Below are positions 48,101 through 56,564 of a DNA stretch of 64,000 nucleotides, in pieces; positions within the stretch are counted from its first letter, which is position 1, and each line of letters starts with the position of its first letter. The position numbers were made by a program, and so were the translations under genes. Origin of the DNA: Parabacteroides sp. (GTDB lineage: Bacteria > Bacteroidota > Bacteroidia > Bacteroidales > Tannerellaceae); the NCBI GenBank assembly GCA_019417325.1, contig DXVO01000017.1, forward strand, positions 35,513 to 99,512. Reading direction: 5' to 3'. The notes beneath the pieces were generated by a model. It ran no database searches and was not told the origin of the DNA. It saw only the letters and a list, made by a program, of their open reading frames with translations.

Positions 48101-48351
48101 AGTATGCCGGAGGCGTTTGGACGGCTCCCTATCGTTTGGATGTTACCGAATGGGTGAAGAAAGGAAAGAACAAGGTAGAGGTAGAAGTGGTAACCACTTG
48201 GATGAACCGCTTGATAGGCGATACCAAGTTGCCGGAGCAGGAAAGAAAAACCTGGATACCTGTTAATACATGGACTCCCGATTCTCCTTTGCAGAAATCC
48301 GGTTTGATAGGTCCGGTTCAGATAGAAGCGATATCGATTGTGAATAAATAA
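45109..48351 (+). CDS. GH106-like alpha-L-rhamnosidase
   Basis: 1080 residues with a signal peptide (LLCLSLCCSFPLYAQ). The catalytic part starts with VYWYWISDHISEEGVIKDLYSMKEAGINRAFI and IEIGIFNSPGWSQSGGPWVKPEQAM, the pattern of GH106 rhamnosidases. It continues with YSYETGGQNF-like QDSYETGGQNFTDGF and WLENYGHWGFPGEFLQYGG. The C-terminal 180 residues form a galactose-binding-like beta-sandwich (VMAKVKINGQYAGGVWTAPYRLDVTEWV). It would remove alpha-L-rhamnose by inversion in the periplasm. It precedes two SusC/SusD pairs on the same strand, with a terminator in between, so it may be a separate unit of the same locus. Confidence 0.88.
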   Translation: MRKPLCKALLCLSLCCSFPLYAQQANTLENTFVNPGKDIQTSVYWYWISDHISEEGVIKDLYSMKEAGINRAFIGNIGLSESESGVGKVKFATPEWWNILHAALKTATELGIEIGIFNSPGWSQSGGPWVKPEQAMRYLTSVKAEVTGGKKVNVLLVKPNKDFQDVKVIAFPSVDKKASILSSTDTKISSTPALKDLTYLLDGNKETETTFSGLTGNEVTLDFQADKPFTLRSLKIFASKQAVNSPAKLQVKENGSYKTIAEFTIDRFNPALNVGFEPYAPIVVSTPATTSKEFRVLLSHVSAANGIREIEFSSLPHVERYPEKTLAKMFQTPLPYWNEYQWPVQPASDDESLVIDPDKVMDITEYLNGDNLTWNAPAGNWTVMRLGMLPTGVTNAPASPEATGLETDKMSKKHIEAHFEAYMGEICRRIPAADRKCWKVVVQDSYETGGQNFTDGFLKEFRERYGYDPLPFLPVYKGYVVESEDMSDRFLWDVRRLVADKIAYDYVGGLRDVSHKYGLTTWLENYGHWGFPGEFLQYGGQSDEIGGEFWSEGDLGNIENRAASSCGHIYGKTKISAESFTCGGTPYRRYPAIMKQRGDRFFTEGINNTLLHVYITQPYEDKDPGVNASFSNEFNRKNTWFPQLDLFTTYLKRTNFMLQQGLNVADVAYFIGEDAPKMTGITDPALPKGYQFDYINAEVIERDLFVKDGLLTLPHGTQYRMLVLPKLETMRPELLAKIKQLIEEGAVVLGPAPKRSPSLQDYPNADKQVQTMANALWANLDGVNRKASKVGKGQLLYGMSMEEAMQQIGCVPDCKLGANDPVQYAHRTLNGQEIYFISNQQESVIEINPEFRVRSLQPELWDPVSGTIRPLTSYQQTSTGTVVPMKLYPNESAFIVFRTPAGASKGTSLAVNYPEAETVVTLDGPWKVTFEAKRRGPEKPQTFTRLEDLSKHADFNIQHYSGTILYETDFNLKKRPAGNLFLNLNDVGVMAKVKINGQYAGGVWTAPYRLDVTEWVKKGKNKVEVEVVTTWMNRLIGDTKLPEQERKTWIPVNTWTPDSPLQKSGLIGPVQIEAISIVNK

Positions 48352-48376
48352 AATAGATAATGTCCTACTGTTGATG

Positions 48377-48415
48377 ACGCAGGCTGGTACTGGAAACCGG
48401 TCTGCGTTATTTATT
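48377..48415 (+). terminator. Terminator after the GH106 gene
   Basis: ACGCAGGCTGGT (48377-48388) pairs over all 12 positions with ACCGGTCTGCGT (48396-48407), two of them G-U, followed by TATTTATTT. Confidence 0.75.
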
Positions 48416-48471
48416 TAGGTAAAGTGCCTGTTTTTATGATTGGTAATCACTGTCATAGTTCAGGTATAGCT

Positions 48472-48507
48472 CTTCTTAAGTGGTTATATATCAGTTTTGT
48501 TAAGAAG
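48472..48507. promoter_or_regulatory. 8-bp dyad upstream of susC, operator candidate
   Basis: CTTCTTAA (48472-48479) and TTAAGAAG (48500-48507) are perfect inverted copies separated by 20 bp. They lie 130 bp or more upstream of the SusC start at 48640. A dimeric regulator could bind here, since no regulator gene or FecR is adjacent to this locus. Confidence 0.35.
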
Positions 48508-48639
48508 GTTAAAGTGTTAAAATATTTATGTCAAAACTCTAACATATAAAATCATAATTACAAGTTTCAGTCGCGTAATAATCTCTTCATTTGCATATAA
48601 ATAATAACCCTTATTGAGTTAACCTAATGTATATATGCT

Positions 48640-51600
48640 ATGAGGCAGAATAAAAATGTCTGTAGAATTAATTGGCTGATTCTACTAATTATGCTAACCT
48701 TTTCTTTAATGCCTGCCGCCGGATATGCGGAAAGTGTGGATATACCCGTAAACCAGAAAACGGATATAACACAACAAAAAGTATTGGTAACAGGAACAGT
48801 CGTGGATAAAGACGGCTTCCCGCTGGTCGGAGTGAATATTATGGAAAATCCGGTCAACGGTACGGTAACCGATATAGACGGAAACTTTTCCATTCAGGCT
48901 ACCCCTTCATCCAAGTTGAGTATTTCTTATATCGGCTATGTTACCCAAACCGTAGAAGTCAAAAGGCAAAAACACCTGCAAATTGTTTTGTTGGAAAATT
49001 CCGAGCTTTTGGAAGAAGTGGTCGTGGTAGGTTACGGTTCCCAGAAGAAGGTGTCCGTTACCGGGGCTGTCGCTTCCGTACAAACGAAAGAGTTGAAACA
49101 AAGTTCTTCGGCAAACCTGTCCAATGCGTTGGCTGGGAGATTGCCGGGTCTGACTGCCATCCAAACTTCCGGGCAACCGGGAAAGGATGATGTAACTTTG
49201 TATCTGCGTGGAGCCAGTACGACTAATGGGTCTAGCCCTTTAATTATGATAGACGGAGTGCCCCGCGATAACATCAGTTCGCTGGACCCGAATGAGATTG
49301 CATCCGTTTCCATTCTGAAAGATGCATCCGCTACAGCCGTCTTTGGGGTACGCGGAGCCAATGGTGTTATTATGATCACAACCCGGCGTGGGGAAGTTGG
49401 TAAACAGGAGTTGAATATTACTGCCGATTACAGTATCCAATCTTTTATCACCCGCCCGGACCGGATACATTCATGGGAGTTTGCCGAACTCCGTAACCAG
49501 GCGGCACGTAATAGCGGGACCTCCGAAGAAAACCTGCCGTACTCTCCTTATATGATAGAGAAATATAGAAGTGGGGATGACCCTGTTTTTTATCCGGACA
49601 AAGACCCTTATGAAGCTATATTCCGTAAATGGGCTCCCCAGTTCCGTGTCAATATGAACCTGAACGGAGGTACCGAGAAACTGAGGTACTTTGTAAATGC
49701 CGCTTACCTGGGGCAAGGCGGGCAACTTAAAACCGAATCGAAAGATAAATTAGGATATGACCCGAGTTTCAGGATGGACCGCTATAATTTCCGTGTGAAT
49801 CTGGATTACCAGATAGCCAAGAACCTGAAAGCTTCCGTTAATGTAGCAACTTATCTGGAAAAGATGAACTCTCCCCAGTCGCGCGATTTGTATGGCGGCA
49901 GTATGGATGCGATGGTCTCGGATATGCTTCATATGACTTGGGCAACTCCTCCGACAGACCCGGGACCTCTTACGGTGGAAGGATATGGTGTCCCTTCCGA
50001 TCAGGTTATTGCCCAGATGGGAACAAGCGACCGTAATATTTATGGTGACCTGAATCGTCGCGGGTATCGCCAGGAAACCAATACGAACCTGAATACTTCG
50101 CTCGTACTGGATTGGGGACTCGACTTCATTACAAAAGGATTAAGTACCAAACTGATGCTTTCTTATGACGCAAGAGCCAAAACGGCAATGGATGGTGTGC
50201 GGGGATTGGATATGTACGGAGCGGTCGTGGCAAGAAATGCAGGTGAGAAAAATCACTATAAGGAGATACGCGTTAACCAGGCAAATACGATAAATCTTTC
50301 TAAATCGATGGGTTCTAATTATTACATGAATATACAATACTCCCTGAACTATGCCCGCCAGTTCGGTCGTCATGATGTTACAGCAATGGCGCTGCTTCAA
50401 CGGGATAACTGGCAGAAGTGGGATGGTGATTTGCCATATAATATGTTAGGGCTTTCCGCACGTGCCACCTATGCTTACGATTCCCGCTATCTGTTAGAGG
50501 CGAATATCGGATATAATGGTTCCGAACAGTTTGCAAAAGGGAAACGTTTCGGATTTTTCCCTGCATTCTCAGCCGGTTGGGTAATAAGTAACGAAGGCTT
50601 TCTGGCAGAAAACAAAGTGATTACCAACCTGAAGCTGCGTGCTTCTTATGGAAAGGTCGGGAATGATAAATTAGGTTCGGCACGTTTCCTTTATATAAGC
50701 AATATTTCGCAGTCCGGCGGTTTTATTTCTTCTTTGGGGCGTGGCAACCAGATTGTACAAGGGCGGTTAGGTAATCCGAACCTGAGTTGGGAGATTGCCT
50801 ATAAGCAGAACTATGGGATGGATATACAACTCTTCCGGGAATTGTCTCTTTCTGTCGATTATTTTATCGAGAAACGTTCCGGCGTATTAATATCCCGTGG
50901 TACGGTTCCTGAGATACAGGGTGTTGAGTTGGGAAATCTTCCTAAAGTCAATATGGGGAAAATCGACAATAAGGGATTCGAGATGGAATTGTCTTACAAC
51001 AAGACAATCAACAAGGATTTGTCTTTTACGGTAAAAGGAAATTTTGCTTATAATAAGAATGTTCAGAAGTTCATGGATGAAGCCATGTATTCGGACCAAT
51101 ATGCCTATCGTTACCGCCAGACCGGTTTCAGTATCGGACAAAACTTCGGTTATCTGATAGATACGAGCAATGGAAACGGATACATTAATTCGCAGGATGA
51201 ACTGGATAAACTGCCGGTGTACCAGATAGGAACGCCCCGTATCGGTGACTTCAAATATGTGGATTTGAATGGCGACGGTTATATTAACGAAAAGGATATG
51301 GCACCGATAGGATATAGCGATATTCCTCGTATCACCTACGGTTTTTCCGGCTCGGTGAGTTATAAAGGTTTCGATTTCTCCGTACTGTTTTCCGGAATCG
51401 GACAGGCTTCCCGCTATTATCAAGGAAACGGAATTTGGGAATACTCGCTGGCCGGGTTCTATTCCGGTTACCATCTGAAAGCATGGACGGAGGAACGTTA
51501 TAAAAACGGAGAAGAGATTTTGTATCCGGCTTTAGGCACATCCAAAGGAACCAGCCAGGTTGCGAATAACTTTTTCATTATGGACCGCTCTTTCCTTCGC

Positions 51601-51804
51601 ATGAAGAATATAGAATTAGGGTATACCTTCCCTAAAGATTTATTGAAGCGGGTAAGCATTAATAACCTGCGTTTATTTATCAGTGGAAACAATTTATTAA
51701 CCTGGAGTAAACTACCTGTGAATACAATAGACCCGGAACAGTCGGCAGCTGTGAGTTATCCGATCACCAAGATGGTAAACTTCGGTCTGAATGTCTCCTT
51801 CTAA
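48640..51804 (+). CDS. SusC-type TonB-dependent transporter, first pair of the rhamnoside locus
   Basis: 1054 residues. A hydrophobic signal about 10-30 (WLILLIMLTFSLMPAAGYA) is followed by a carboxypeptidase-D-like domain about 48-118 (VTGTVVDKDGFPLVGVNI), EEVVVVGYG at 125-133, plug (ALAGRLPGLTAIQTSGQPG, LIMIDGVPRDN, LKDASATAVFGVRGANGVI) and barrel ending in GLNVSF. There is no STN domain, so unlike the two other loci this one is not expected to signal through FecR. SusD follows after 22 nt. It takes up oligosaccharides, probably rhamnose-containing ones given the GH106 gene upstream. Confidence 0.95.
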   Translation: MRQNKNVCRINWLILLIMLTFSLMPAAGYAESVDIPVNQKTDITQQKVLVTGTVVDKDGFPLVGVNIMENPVNGTVTDIDGNFSIQATPSSKLSISYIGYVTQTVEVKRQKHLQIVLLENSELLEEVVVVGYGSQKKVSVTGAVASVQTKELKQSSSANLSNALAGRLPGLTAIQTSGQPGKDDVTLYLRGASTTNGSSPLIMIDGVPRDNISSLDPNEIASVSILKDASATAVFGVRGANGVIMITTRRGEVGKQELNITADYSIQSFITRPDRIHSWEFAELRNQAARNSGTSEENLPYSPYMIEKYRSGDDPVFYPDKDPYEAIFRKWAPQFRVNMNLNGGTEKLRYFVNAAYLGQGGQLKTESKDKLGYDPSFRMDRYNFRVNLDYQIAKNLKASVNVATYLEKMNSPQSRDLYGGSMDAMVSDMLHMTWATPPTDPGPLTVEGYGVPSDQVIAQMGTSDRNIYGDLNRRGYRQETNTNLNTSLVLDWGLDFITKGLSTKLMLSYDARAKTAMDGVRGLDMYGAVVARNAGEKNHYKEIRVNQANTINLSKSMGSNYYMNIQYSLNYARQFGRHDVTAMALLQRDNWQKWDGDLPYNMLGLSARATYAYDSRYLLEANIGYNGSEQFAKGKRFGFFPAFSAGWVISNEGFLAENKVITNLKLRASYGKVGNDKLGSARFLYISNISQSGGFISSLGRGNQIVQGRLGNPNLSWEIAYKQNYGMDIQLFRELSLSVDYFIEKRSGVLISRGTVPEIQGVELGNLPKVNMGKIDNKGFEMELSYNKTINKDLSFTVKGNFAYNKNVQKFMDEAMYSDQYAYRYRQTGFSIGQNFGYLIDTSNGNGYINSQDELDKLPVYQIGTPRIGDFKYVDLNGDGYINEKDMAPIGYSDIPRITYGFSGSVSYKGFDFSVLFSGIGQASRYYQGNGIWEYSLAGFYSGYHLKAWTEERYKNGEEILYPALGTSKGTSQVANNFFIMDRSFLRMKNIELGYTFPKDLLKRVSINNLRLFISGNNLLTWSKLPVNTIDPEQSAAVSYPITKMVNFGLNVSF

Positions 51805-51826
51805 CCTTTTAAAACAACTTAATCCA

Positions 51827-53650
51827 ATGAAACTTAAAAATATAATCTTATCCTTATTACTTTCCTCGGGAGCCTTATGTTCCTGTTCGGATGTTCTGGA
51901 TGTAGCTCCTGACGGGACGCTTACGCTGGAAGAAGTTTTTGCAGATCCGGATAAAGTAGGAGCGTTTTTGAATTCCTGCTATAGCAATATCCCGAAGAAA
52001 GGTTTTAATTACTGGTTTTTTGAATCGTTGCCCGTAGCTTGTTCGGATGACGGTTGGAGTTCGGATGACAGTGCCGGAGTGCCGTTGCAATATCTGTACG
52101 ATGGGCAAGCTTCGGCAAGTTCACATCCGATACGGGATATGCACGATGGCCATGGGGCTTTCCTTTCCGGTTATTGGGCAAGATACTGGAAACAAATCCG
52201 TTTGTGTACACAATTTCTGGAACATATAGATAAAGCGGCAGTTCCCGGTGAAACGGAACGGGCCCGATGGAAAGCAGAAGCCCATGTCATGCGTGCTTAT
52301 TTCTATTCCGAACTGATAAAGTGGTTTGGCAAGGTGCCTATAGAACGTAAAATCATGTCGTATGACCAGGACTATTCCGATCTGAAACGAGAATCTGTCT
52401 ATAAAGTTGCCAAGTTTATTGCTGAAGATTGTGATGCAGCAATCAATATCCCGGAATTACCTTGGCGTATTACTACGGAGTCCGAAGGACAACGTGCAAC
52501 AAAGGCTCTGGCATGGTGCCTGAAATCCAAAATGCTGCTTTATGCGGCAAGCCCCCTTCATACTGAAGGTGCAAATCATTGGGAAGAAGCTTATCAGGAA
52601 AATAAAAAGGCAGTGGAAGAGTTGAAGAAGAACGGATATGAGTTGTTCACTACCTGTACGAATAAAAATACATTCGGTACGCATCCGGCTGCTGCTCTTC
52701 ATCAGTTGGTTTGCCAGAATGCCGAATATACATCTTCTCCGATGGATAAGGAAACGATATGGCAACAGCGTGACGGCAGTGTCTTCGTCTGGCATATCTC
52801 TTATATCGGCAGTAATATGTCAAATGCTTATAAATGTGGAACTTGTCCTACCCAGGAATTAGTAGACGCTTTTGGAACATCCGACGGACAACCGGTCCTG
52901 AATTTGGAACAACCTTATCTGGATGAAAAGCATTTGCAACCGAATTACAACACAGCCAATCGATTGTATGACCCTAATAATCCGTATAAAAACCGCGACC
53001 CGCGCTTGTATATAACAGCTTTGATGAATGGTGATACGATCGTTTGGGATAATGGTCAGGTTTGGAAAATAGAAACATATGTAAGCGGGCGCCATCATAT
53101 TGATTTGAATCCGTCGGAACGAAACTTTTCCCGTACCGGATATTACCATCGGAAAATGGTTACACCGAAAGCCAGTGGAACGAATCCGATTAATTGTTCT
53201 AACTGGAAACATTTCCGTTTGGCGGAAATTATAATGAATTATGCGGAAGCTGCTGCCGAAGCCGGACATCTGGCAGAAGCAAAGGCGGCTGTAGATGAAA
53301 TCCGTGCCCGCGTAAGTATGCCACCTCTGCCGGAAGGATTGACACAGGATGAAATGCGCTTGCGTATCCATAACGAGCGTCGTGTGGAATTTGCCTGGGA
53401 AGAACACCGTTATTTCGACCTGCGCCGTTGGCAGAAACCGGACGGGAACCTGAACTCCACCTGTAAATGGTTTACCGGCATGCAGATAACGAAGAATACG
53501 GATGGAACATTCGGCTATAAGCGTGTCAATGTCCGCCAGAGTCCCCGTTTCGGCTATGAGAACAAAGACCTGTTAATGCCGCTGCCGTTATCGGAGGCTT
53601 CCCGTATGGAAGTATTGACAGGGGATAAATGGCAAAATCCGGGATGGTAA
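51827..53650 (+). CDS. SusD-family surface glycan-binding lipoprotein, first pair
   Basis: The ATG at 51827 is chosen because it opens a lipoprotein signal (LLLSSGALCSC, Cys20). The longer frame from 51791 would begin inside the SusC stop region. 607 residues with SusD landmarks: LTLEEVFADPDKVGAFLNSCY, EAHVMRAYFYSELIKWFGKVPI, KALAWCLKSKMLLYAAS, FRLAEIIMNYAEAAAEAG and HNERRVEFAWEEHRYFDLRRW. It works with the SusC just upstream. Confidence 0.94.
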   Translation: MKLKNIILSLLLSSGALCSCSDVLDVAPDGTLTLEEVFADPDKVGAFLNSCYSNIPKKGFNYWFFESLPVACSDDGWSSDDSAGVPLQYLYDGQASASSHPIRDMHDGHGAFLSGYWARYWKQIRLCTQFLEHIDKAAVPGETERARWKAEAHVMRAYFYSELIKWFGKVPIERKIMSYDQDYSDLKRESVYKVAKFIAEDCDAAINIPELPWRITTESEGQRATKALAWCLKSKMLLYAASPLHTEGANHWEEAYQENKKAVEELKKNGYELFTTCTNKNTFGTHPAAALHQLVCQNAEYTSSPMDKETIWQQRDGSVFVWHISYIGSNMSNAYKCGTCPTQELVDAFGTSDGQPVLNLEQPYLDEKHLQPNYNTANRLYDPNNPYKNRDPRLYITALMNGDTIVWDNGQVWKIETYVSGRHHIDLNPSERNFSRTGYYHRKMVTPKASGTNPINCSNWKHFRLAEIIMNYAEAAAEAGHLAEAKAAVDEIRARVSMPPLPEGLTQDEMRLRIHNERRVEFAWEEHRYFDLRRWQKPDGNLNSTCKWFTGMQITKNTDGTFGYKRVNVRQSPRFGYENKDLLMPLPLSEASRMEVLTGDKWQNPGW

Positions 53651-53681
53651 TCAATCACTATACTATTAAAAGAAGCACAAC

Positions 53682-56543
53682 ATGGAAAACCTGAAAAATA
53701 TAAAAAGAATATGCCTGTTCTTCTGTATCGGATTGCTGGATATGGAGCTTTATGCGCAGGAAATATCAAAAGACACACTTCGGTTGAATGAACAAATCGA
53801 GATGGGATACACTTCTGTTTCCCGCAACTCGCTTACCGGAGCCGTATCTACCGTTTCCGGAAAACAACTGGAAAAAGTACCCGTGGCAAACTTGTCTTTG
53901 CTGCTTGCCGGACAGCTCTCCGGACTGACAACGATAGAAAATGGCTCGGAACTTTCTCGTGGCGGGGCAAGCCTGTATATTCGTGGCATTTCCACAACCA
54001 ACGGGAATACGCCTTTGGTTGTAATCGACGGGGTGATATGCCCGAATACCAATTACGAATATATCTCTCCGAAAGAGATAGAAAGTATCACCATACTAAA
54101 AGATGCCTCTACTACCGCTCTGTATGGTATACAGGGAGCCAATGGTGTGATTGTGATTACCACCAAGCGGGGAAAAGTAGGAAAGGTCAGTGTGGATGTG
54201 TATTATAACCAGTCTTTCCAACAGATGACAAAGACTCCGATGTCGCTAAACTCCTGGGATTATGCCGGATTGCGAAATCAGGCGGGGGTAAATGACGGCT
54301 TAGGGGAGTATTCCCAGTTCTCGAAGGATGCTGTTGAGAAATACCGTTCGGGAGCCGATCCGCTCTATCCCAATATGAACTATTATGATATGTACATGAA
54401 AAAGATTACCCTGATGGAACGTGCAGGGATAAACTTATCGGGAGGCTCCGAAGCCGTCCGTTATTTCACGAATGTGAATTTCATGCACCAGGCATTACCT
54501 TTTAAGGTGGAAAAGAATGAGAAGTACGACCCGACTCCCATGAACAACTGGATAAACTTCCGCTCCAATGTAGATTTGAAAATCAACAAATATCTGGAAG
54601 CTTTCGTGCGCCTTGCCGGGAATATTAAGACGGAAAAGACCACCCAATATGCCAATACTACGATTTATAACCATTTGTTTAACTTGCCTCCGACCATGTA
54701 CGGACCGTTGACTCCAGTGGTGGAAGACCGGAATGACCCGGCTTACGCTTCGAGCAACCAGGTGATTACCCATCTGGGAGAAGACCTTCCGGTCTATGGT
54801 ATGTTGAACCGCTCCGGCTATACGAACCATGTCGTTACCAATATCATCGCACAGGCGGGCTTGAACCTGAATATGGATTTCCTGACCAAAGGCTTGTCTT
54901 TGAAAGGGCTGATGGCTTATCAGACCAATTCGGTGAACGGTTTGTACACACACCAGAACTTTGAACGTTGGGTACGTTCGGGCAGCCCCGATAAACTGGA
55001 ATTTACCAAGAAAGGGTCTGCCAACAACACGCCGCTGTCTTATGGCAAAGGTTCCCTGTTCTATTACAACCTGAATTTCTTTGCCAATCTCGATTATAAA
55101 CGTGCGTTTGGCAATCACAGCATAGAAGCGATGGCTTACATCTTCTATCAGATGCAGGAAAAAGAGGGTTCGAACTCGGGGGCTGCTATTTTGCCTTATA
55201 AACGGCAAAGTCTTGGCGGGACGGTTACGTATGGCTTTAAAGACCGTTACTTTGTAAAAGGAGACCTGGGATATTCCGGTTCGGAACAGTTCCATCGCAA
55301 CCACCGGTATGTGGCGACGCCTGCCGTGAGTGCCGCATGGATTGCTTCCAATGAAAAGTTCATGGAGAACATACATTGGTTGAATCTACTGAAACTACGT
55401 GCCTCTTACGGTATTAGCGCCAACGACCAGTTAGGCGGTACCCGTTTCCTGTATCTGGATGATATACGCGAAGTAAACGGTACCATTTCGGAAGGGTTGC
55501 GTGGTAATCCGTCGGTTATGGCAGAGAAAGTCAAAAAGCAGAATTACGGGATAGACCTGGGGCTGTTGGATATGTTTACCCTCTCGTTCGATTACTATCA
55601 TAACCATTGTGACAATATGTTGATAAACGGTGCCGGTTATGTACCTTCTTACCAGGGTATCGAGTTGGGCAATTATGCCAAAATCAATGCCGGTAAGATG
55701 ATGAATAAAGGATTTGAGTTGACAGTCGGTTTTTCCAGGAAGATAAACGAAGACTGGAGCGTAATGGCCGGCGGCTCTTTCAGCCGGAACGATAATAAAG
55801 TGCTCGATATCGGAGAAGCGCCTTACCTGAATGAATACGCATACCGTTACCGTACGGAAGGCTATACATACGGCCAGCAATGGGGATACCTGATTGACAA
55901 GAACAATGGAAACGGTTTCTTTAATTCGGAAGATGAAATCAAGAAAAGCGGACTGACCTATGCAATCGGTACACCCCGTGTCGGCGATTTTATCTATCAG
56001 GATTTGAATAACGACAAAGTCATAGATGAAAAAGATATCGCTCCCATAGGATATAGCTGGTTGCCGAAAAACTATTACACCATTTCAGGGGGACTTACTT
56101 ACAAAGATTTTGAATTCAGTTTCCTGTTTCAGGGAACCGGACAGGCTTCCACTACCATCAGCGGAATCGGTGCCTACGAATATGCTTCTCAAGGTGTGTT
56201 CAATGACATTCATATGCACGCATGGACACCGGAACGTTATGCCAACAACGAGAGAATAGATTATCCGGCATTGTCCTTGCACGAGACAACCAGCCACCGG
56301 GCAAACAGTTTCTTTGTGATGGACCGTTCTTACCTCCGCCTGAAGAATATAGAGATAGCCTATACATTGCCTTTGAAGGCATCGAGTGCCATCTTCGCCC
56401 AAAAGATACGCTTCTCCCTTGCGGCGCAGAACCTGTTTACAATAGATAATATGCGTTCGAAATATATCGATCCGGAAGTCGGTTCGATGGGTACATTCCA
56501 GCCGTATCGTGTGTATAATATCGGTGTCAACTTAATATTCTAA
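53682..56543 (+). CDS. SusC-type transporter, short form without the N-terminal beta-sandwich
   Basis: 953 residues with a signal peptide (ICLFFCIGLLDMELYAQ). After only some 15 more residues the plug begins (SLTGAVSTVSGKQLEKVPVANLSLLLAGQLSGL), which aligns directly with residue 139 on of the first SusC of this locus. So the carboxypeptidase-D-like domain of about 90 residues is absent, and the place of the usual EEVVVVGYG reads NEQIEMGYT. Plug and barrel are otherwise full and the protein ends in GVNLIF. It follows SusD by 31 nt and precedes a second SusD by 21 nt. It is clearly a paralogue of the SusC at 48640 (NGRDR-like shared strings such as GTPRVGDF and DKDIAPIGYS). Confidence 0.93.
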   Translation: MENLKNIKRICLFFCIGLLDMELYAQEISKDTLRLNEQIEMGYTSVSRNSLTGAVSTVSGKQLEKVPVANLSLLLAGQLSGLTTIENGSELSRGGASLYIRGISTTNGNTPLVVIDGVICPNTNYEYISPKEIESITILKDASTTALYGIQGANGVIVITTKRGKVGKVSVDVYYNQSFQQMTKTPMSLNSWDYAGLRNQAGVNDGLGEYSQFSKDAVEKYRSGADPLYPNMNYYDMYMKKITLMERAGINLSGGSEAVRYFTNVNFMHQALPFKVEKNEKYDPTPMNNWINFRSNVDLKINKYLEAFVRLAGNIKTEKTTQYANTTIYNHLFNLPPTMYGPLTPVVEDRNDPAYASSNQVITHLGEDLPVYGMLNRSGYTNHVVTNIIAQAGLNLNMDFLTKGLSLKGLMAYQTNSVNGLYTHQNFERWVRSGSPDKLEFTKKGSANNTPLSYGKGSLFYYNLNFFANLDYKRAFGNHSIEAMAYIFYQMQEKEGSNSGAAILPYKRQSLGGTVTYGFKDRYFVKGDLGYSGSEQFHRNHRYVATPAVSAAWIASNEKFMENIHWLNLLKLRASYGISANDQLGGTRFLYLDDIREVNGTISEGLRGNPSVMAEKVKKQNYGIDLGLLDMFTLSFDYYHNHCDNMLINGAGYVPSYQGIELGNYAKINAGKMMNKGFELTVGFSRKINEDWSVMAGGSFSRNDNKVLDIGEAPYLNEYAYRYRTEGYTYGQQWGYLIDKNNGNGFFNSEDEIKKSGLTYAIGTPRVGDFIYQDLNNDKVIDEKDIAPIGYSWLPKNYYTISGGLTYKDFEFSFLFQGTGQASTTISGIGAYEYASQGVFNDIHMHAWTPERYANNERIDYPALSLHETTSHRANSFFVMDRSYLRLKNIEIAYTLPLKASSAIFAQKIRFSLAAQNLFTIDNMRSKYIDPEVGSMGTFQPYRVYNIGVNLIF

Positions 56544-56564
56544 CCTTTCAAAAGATTATTCCGT

